Notes under the pieces: model-generated
Seen by the model: the letters and a program-made list of their open reading frames with translations, nothing else
Databases searched by the model: none
What the model was told of the DNA's origin: nothing
Shown here: piece after piece, positions 60,965-64,000 of the stretch
How the letters are laid out: each line of letters begins with the position of its first letter
Numbering within the stretch: position 1 is the first letter of the stretch
Position numbers and translations under genes: made by a program
NCBI GenBank assembly: GCA_949066965.1
Contig: CARTDA010000019.1
Location: 3,482-67,481, forward strand
DNA from: COE1 sp949066965
GTDB taxonomy: Bacteria > Bacillota > Clostridia > Lachnospirales > Lachnospiraceae
Length of the DNA: 64,000 nt
Direction: 5' to 3'

Positions 60965-62709
60965 CGTCTTAATACCTCGTTTGCGCTCCCCATGCGGTAT
61001 CCCTGCAAGTCAAAGGTTACATAGTCAAACCCATACTCCTTAAGTTTCGTCACGATTTTACTCCGCATGTCCGTCTCCATAACGTGCCCAAAGTCAGCCT
61101 CGGGCACCTCAATCCGCGCAAGTGTTCCATGGATGCGGACACGCATCTGCCGCAGTCCCATGTCCATCAGGAGCTGTTCCGCCCGCCCGACCATGCAAAG
61201 CTTTTCTTCCGTGATTGTCTCGCCATATGCAAAACGCGACGCGAGACAGGCATATGACGGCTTATCCCATGTCGGAAGCTGCGCATCCGCTGACAAGTCC
61301 CTGATTTCCTGCTTATACAGCCCTGCCTCCCGAAGCGGGCTTTTGATGCCAAGCTCTGCCACCGCCTGCATTCCGGGCCGGTAATCATCCATGTCATCCA
61401 TATTGGAGCCTTCGATTACATACCGGATTCCATGCGCCTGTGCGATTGCTTCGATTCCTTTTAAGAGTTCCTTCTTACACAGATAACAGCGGTTAGGCGG
61501 ATTCTCGGAAAAGCCGCTGATGGCAAGCTCGTCCGCCTCATAGATGTACTGCGTGATGTTCTCACGCTGGCAGAACGCCGCTGCCTCCTTGGATTCCCTG
61601 TCCGGAAACACACAGGATTTTGCAGTGACTGCAACCGCGTTATCCCCGATGGTGTCATGCGCCACCTTCAAAAGAAAGGTTGAATCAACCCCTCCCGAAA
61701 AAGCCACTGCCACGCTGCCAAGCCCTTGCAGCACTGCTTTTAACCGCTCTAGCTTCTCCTCTTTTGCATCCTGTTTTTCCTGTACAGTATCCCAGGACTG
61801 TGCTACGCCGTCTTTGCATTTTTCCTGCTGCGTATCTCCTTGCGCCACTTGATATTCCGGCAATTCATAGTCATCCAGAAAATGATGCCGCACACCATCC
61901 TGCTTATATGCTATTATAGTACTCAGATTTACATTTTCAACACTTTTGAAAATATTATTTTCCACAAATGGGTTTATCTGGCGCAGCTGACGTATCAGCT
62001 GTTTGGTTTCCCTGCGCTTCGAAGTGTTCTCCAGGTCTCCGCGAAAGCCGCTGTTCTCTGTAAATTTACACGCGCACTGCAAAAAGCGCAGATTGTTGTA
62101 ATCCCGCCATGCCTTGATATGCTCCTCCCGAATCAGGTACATCGGGCGAATCAGCTCCATTCCCTCAAAATTTGTGCTATGAAGCTTTGGCATCATGGTC
62201 TGTACCTGTGCGCCATACAGCATTCCCATCAGAATCGTCTCTATCACATCGTCAAAATGATGCCCCAGGGCAATTTTGTTGCATCCCAGCTCCCTTGCCC
62301 TGCTGTACAGATGCCCCCGCCGCATTCTGGCGCACAGATAACAGGGGGAATTTTCTATATGGAAGACCGACTCAAAGATGTCGGATGAAAAAATGGTCAG
62401 CGGCACATTCAGCCGCCTTGCATTGCTCTCGATCAGCTGCCTGTTTTCCGTCCTGTACCCGGGATCCATAACCAGGAATTTCACTTCAAAATCAAATTTA
62501 TTATGGCGTTTCAGTTCCTGAAACAGTTTCGCCATCAGCATGGAATCCTTGCCGCCCGAGATGCAGACCGCAATCCGGTCCCCCTCCTGAACCAAATCGT
62601 ACTCGCGTATTGCCCTGGTGAATTTACACCAGAGATTCTTCCGGAATCTTTTGCGCAAATCCTGCTCTATTTCCAAATAGTCCTTGTCCTTTTCCGACGC
62701 ATGTGCCAT
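60961..62709 (-). CDS. Fusion of TtcA-like tRNA thiolase and LarE-like sulfur transferase
   Basis: The 582-residue protein has two PP-loop ATPase halves. Residues 20-250 are TtcA-like: VCISGGKDSMLMAKLFQEL (51-56), a CxxC at 123-126 (SPCYLCARMRRG) and a pair at 212/214 (FLQCACKFT), consistent with an Fe-S cluster. Residues 315-582 resemble LarE: VAFSGGVDSTFLLKV (338-343), NRCYLCKKELL, SNMDDMDDYRPG and PSYACLASRFAYGE with the Cys that in LarE can donate sulfur. One half likely thiolates tRNA cytidine 32; LarE makes the Ni-pincer cofactor. The two activities are normally separate proteins. Confidence 0.85.
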   Translation of the reverse strand: MAHASEKDKDYLEIEQDLRKRFRKNLWCKFTRAIREYDLVQEGDRIAVCISGGKDSMLMAKLFQELKRHNKFDFEVKFLVMDPGYRTENRQLIESNARRLNVPLTIFSSDIFESVFHIENSPCYLCARMRRGHLYSRARELGCNKIALGHHFDDVIETILMGMLYGAQVQTMMPKLHSTNFEGMELIRPMYLIREEHIKAWRDYNNLRFLQCACKFTENSGFRGDLENTSKRRETKQLIRQLRQINPFVENNIFKSVENVNLSTIIAYKQDGVRHHFLDDYELPEYQVAQGDTQQEKCKDGVAQSWDTVQEKQDAKEEKLERLKAVLQGLGSVAVAFSGGVDSTFLLKVAHDTIGDNAVAVTAKSCVFPDRESKEAAAFCQRENITQYIYEADELAISGFSENPPNRCYLCKKELLKGIEAIAQAHGIRYVIEGSNMDDMDDYRPGMQAVAELGIKSPLREAGLYKQEIRDLSADAQLPTWDKPSYACLASRFAYGETITEEKLCMVGRAEQLLMDMGLRQMRVRIHGTLARIEVPEADFGHVMETDMRSKIVTKLKEYGFDYVTFDLQGYRMGSANEVLRR

Positions 62710-62809
62710 GTCTGTATTTTCACCCCTGCTTCTTCATCTTCTTTTTATGGACTTTGCCGCAAGTGCAAAGCCCAGTCCTTCCGCAAAATATGAACATATA
62801 TTCTTTAAC

Positions 62810-62838
62810 ATAATATCACATTTCCACTGTTTTTCCAA
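62810..62838 (-). promoter_or_regulatory. Promoter of the TtcA/LarE-tcdA operon
   Basis: Minus-strand TTGGAA (62838-62833), 17 bases, TATTAT (62815-62810), about 100 bases before the fusion gene's ATG. Confidence 0.45.
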
Positions 62839-62855
62839 GTAATATTTTTCAGCGG

Positions 62856-63398
62856 TTATGCCATCATCGAACGCAGCATCATGATATGGTACTGCTCATC
62901 CTGTATAATCCTGTTGATGACAGCATTCACATAATCGTCCTGAATCTTCCTGATGTGCATATTGTACTGGCTGATTGCCGCCTGCTCACTCTCCAGATCC
63001 GCCTGCAGCATATCCCCAAACTTTTCTGGCAGCGTCAGGCACTGCGGCGACCACATCCACTGGCGCCCGCCCTGCTGCCGCACGGTATAGCCGACATTCC
63101 CGCCCAGCAGGCAGACAAGCTGCCCAAGCATCTGCATGTGCATCATTTCAGCCATTGCCATTCCCAGAAATGCCTTTCCCATCTGACAGTTTTCATGAAA
63201 AATACGGTTTTCATTGTTGATGTACTGCATGATGGCTGACATTTCCGATACCATTCCGCAGTAGCTGATGCCGATAAGGTCTGCGTAATTCTGGTTTTTT
63301 TCCCGCACCTGCACCGGTGGATAGGGCAAATCCATCACTGCCGGCTTCACACCGGAAAATTCACATCCACTCACAATTTTTTTGTCACAGCTTTCCAT
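62856..63398 (-). CDS. Ferritin-like diiron-domain protein
   Basis: About 180 residues. Four-helix bundle with Glu/His motifs: MVSEMSAIMQYINNENRIFHE, MAMAEMMHMQMLGQLV, DLESEQAAISQYNMH and IIQDEQYHIMML. These ExxH-like sets bind two metal ions in the ferritin/rubrerythrin superfamily. It may store or detoxify iron, or belong to the spore-coat ferritin-like group. The start is uncertain: the ATG at 63398 sits nine bases after GAGG, while ATGs at 63404 and 63461 are also in frame. Monocistronic. Confidence 0.8.
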   Translation of the reverse strand: MESCDKKIVSGCEFSGVKPAVMDLPYPPVQVREKNQNYADLIGISYCGMVSEMSAIMQYINNENRIFHENCQMGKAFLGMAMAEMMHMQMLGQLVCLLGGNVGYTVRQQGGRQWMWSPQCLTLPEKFGDMLQADLESEQAAISQYNMHIRKIQDDYVNAVINRIIQDEQYHIMMLRSMMA

Positions 63399-63463
63399 AG
63401 GCATATACCTCAGTTTACCATTATAGTTCTCAATACCCAATATATTAAAAAGCAGGCACATCT

Positions 63464-63682
63464 ATGCAACATTGTCAAGTGGCGAGTTTAATTTTGTGCA
63501 CAAAAAAGCAGAACCTCTCTCAAATCTCTGCTCTTTTAACTATTAGAAAAGTTTGTCAACTGCCAGATGAAAGTACCACATTAGAAATATCTGATATTGG
63601 AACTGACGATTTACGCAACATTTTTACACTCGAAACAACAGATGGAAGTTTGTTTGAAATTAAGTGTAGAAAAATAAAATAA
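63464..63682 (+). CDS. Doubtful small ORF
   Basis: A 72-codon frame on plus. The second half (EISDIGTDDLRNIFTLETTDGSLFEIKCRK, shown only as a description of acidic and basic alternation) looks protein-like, the first half less so. No good ribosome site. An imperfect inverted repeat (AACAGGT...ACCTGTT, about 63686-63726) follows and could be a terminator. Confidence 0.3.
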   Translation: MQHCQVASLILCTKKQNLSQISALLTIRKVCQLPDESTTLEISDIGTDDLRNIFTLETTDGSLFEIKCRKIK

Positions 63683-63855
63683 TTAAAACAGGTAGTGTTT
63701 TCCTGCAAAGAAATACACCACCTGTTCCATGCATCTGCATAGAGATGTGAACCTGCTACAGGAGCAGAAAACCGTACCAACTTTCCTTATATTAGCAGAA
63801 TAGCAAGACTAAAGTATAAAAAATAAAGCAATCTTCACAGAATGACAATTCAACT
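63683..63855. other. Intergenic, no gene seen
   Basis: Contains the imperfect inverted repeat at 63686-63726. Nothing else could be supported. Confidence 0.4.
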
Positions 63856-64000
63856 TTATAATTCCCCGACAAAATTATAAACAATCCGTACTTCCTGTGT
63901 CTTTATCCCGTCCACTTTCTTAGGTTCTCCAATCAGTATGCGGTTAATCTGTTGGATAGTTGGAATAGGTGACTTAGAAAATATCCATTATTCAAGGGTT
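63856..64000 (-). pseudogene. C-terminal tail resembling a serine recombinase (DUF4368-type), cut by the window edge
   Basis: On minus a frame reads INRILIGEPKKVDGIK...VRIVYNFVGEL and stops at 63856. Endings of the form I/VYYxFVG are typical of the C-terminus of large serine recombinases from mobile elements. An in-frame TAA about 35 codons upstream, close to the window edge, suggests the gene is decayed. Short and low certainty. Confidence 0.35.

Noticed and set aside
1..64000. CRISPR arrays, tRNA and rRNA genes
   Set aside because: No regularly spaced repeats, cloverleaf ends or rRNA motifs were seen by reading; a tRNAscan or Infernal search would settle this.

Overview
The window looks like a chromosomal segment of an anaerobic Firmicute, most likely a Lachnospiraceae-type Clostridium relative. 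This rests on gene content and style: AGGAGG-type ribosome binding sites, ATGA-coupled operons, a DUF815 ATPase, a Na/Pi symporter with a PhoU tail, a solute-binding/GGDEF/EAL protein, moderate GC in housekeeping genes and many AT-rich glycan genes. The species cannot be named from sequence alone. No rRNA, tRNA or CRISPR array was seen. Nearly all genes lie on the minus strand; only a TetR regulator, glgA and one doubtful small ORF are on plus.

Left part (1-13.6 kb): a TetR regulator faces a likely operon of SCP2-like protein, alpha/beta hydrolase and a condensation-domain-like protein cut by the window edge, with three operator-like palindromes between them. Then come a VWA lipoprotein, an M14 peptidoglycan peptidase, metF, a c-di-GMP phosphodiesterase-like sensor, a CysG-like sirohaem protein and glycogen synthase with an unusual Lys/Glu-rich N-terminal tail.

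Middle (13.7-52.3 kb): a surface-glycan or flagellin-glycan locus of about 38 kb. It starts (3' end) with two tandem IspD/TarI-like cytidylyltransferases and an SDR enzyme, and continues through glycosyltransferases (GT2, GT4, GT8, TupA-type ATP-grasp, Kps-like, CDP-glycerol-transferase-like) and methyltransferases. A nonulosonic acid segment follows (legB, ptmE, legH-like, legI, legG, legF) with two formyltransferases, a PIG-L deacetylase and a PseA-like amidotransferase. This set suggests a CMP-activated, legionaminic-acid-like sugar with formyl, acyl or amidino variants. A striking theme is one Rossmann-like GxG module fused to the N- or C-terminus of many unrelated catalytic domains. G10, G8, A10 and A9 tracts inside genes suggest phase variation. 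Two decayed genes, an epimerase stump beside a palindromic element and one frameshifted methyltransferase mark local rearrangement. AT content rises clearly from about 34.7 to 50.2 kb.

Right part (52.3-64 kb): DUF1624-like membrane acyltransferase, galactan/galactoside enzymes (GH53 and GH27, both without signal peptides), Na/Pi symporter, DUF815 ATPase, an unknown protein, tcdA, a TtcA-like/LarE fusion, a ferritin-like protein and a recombinase-like tail at the edge.
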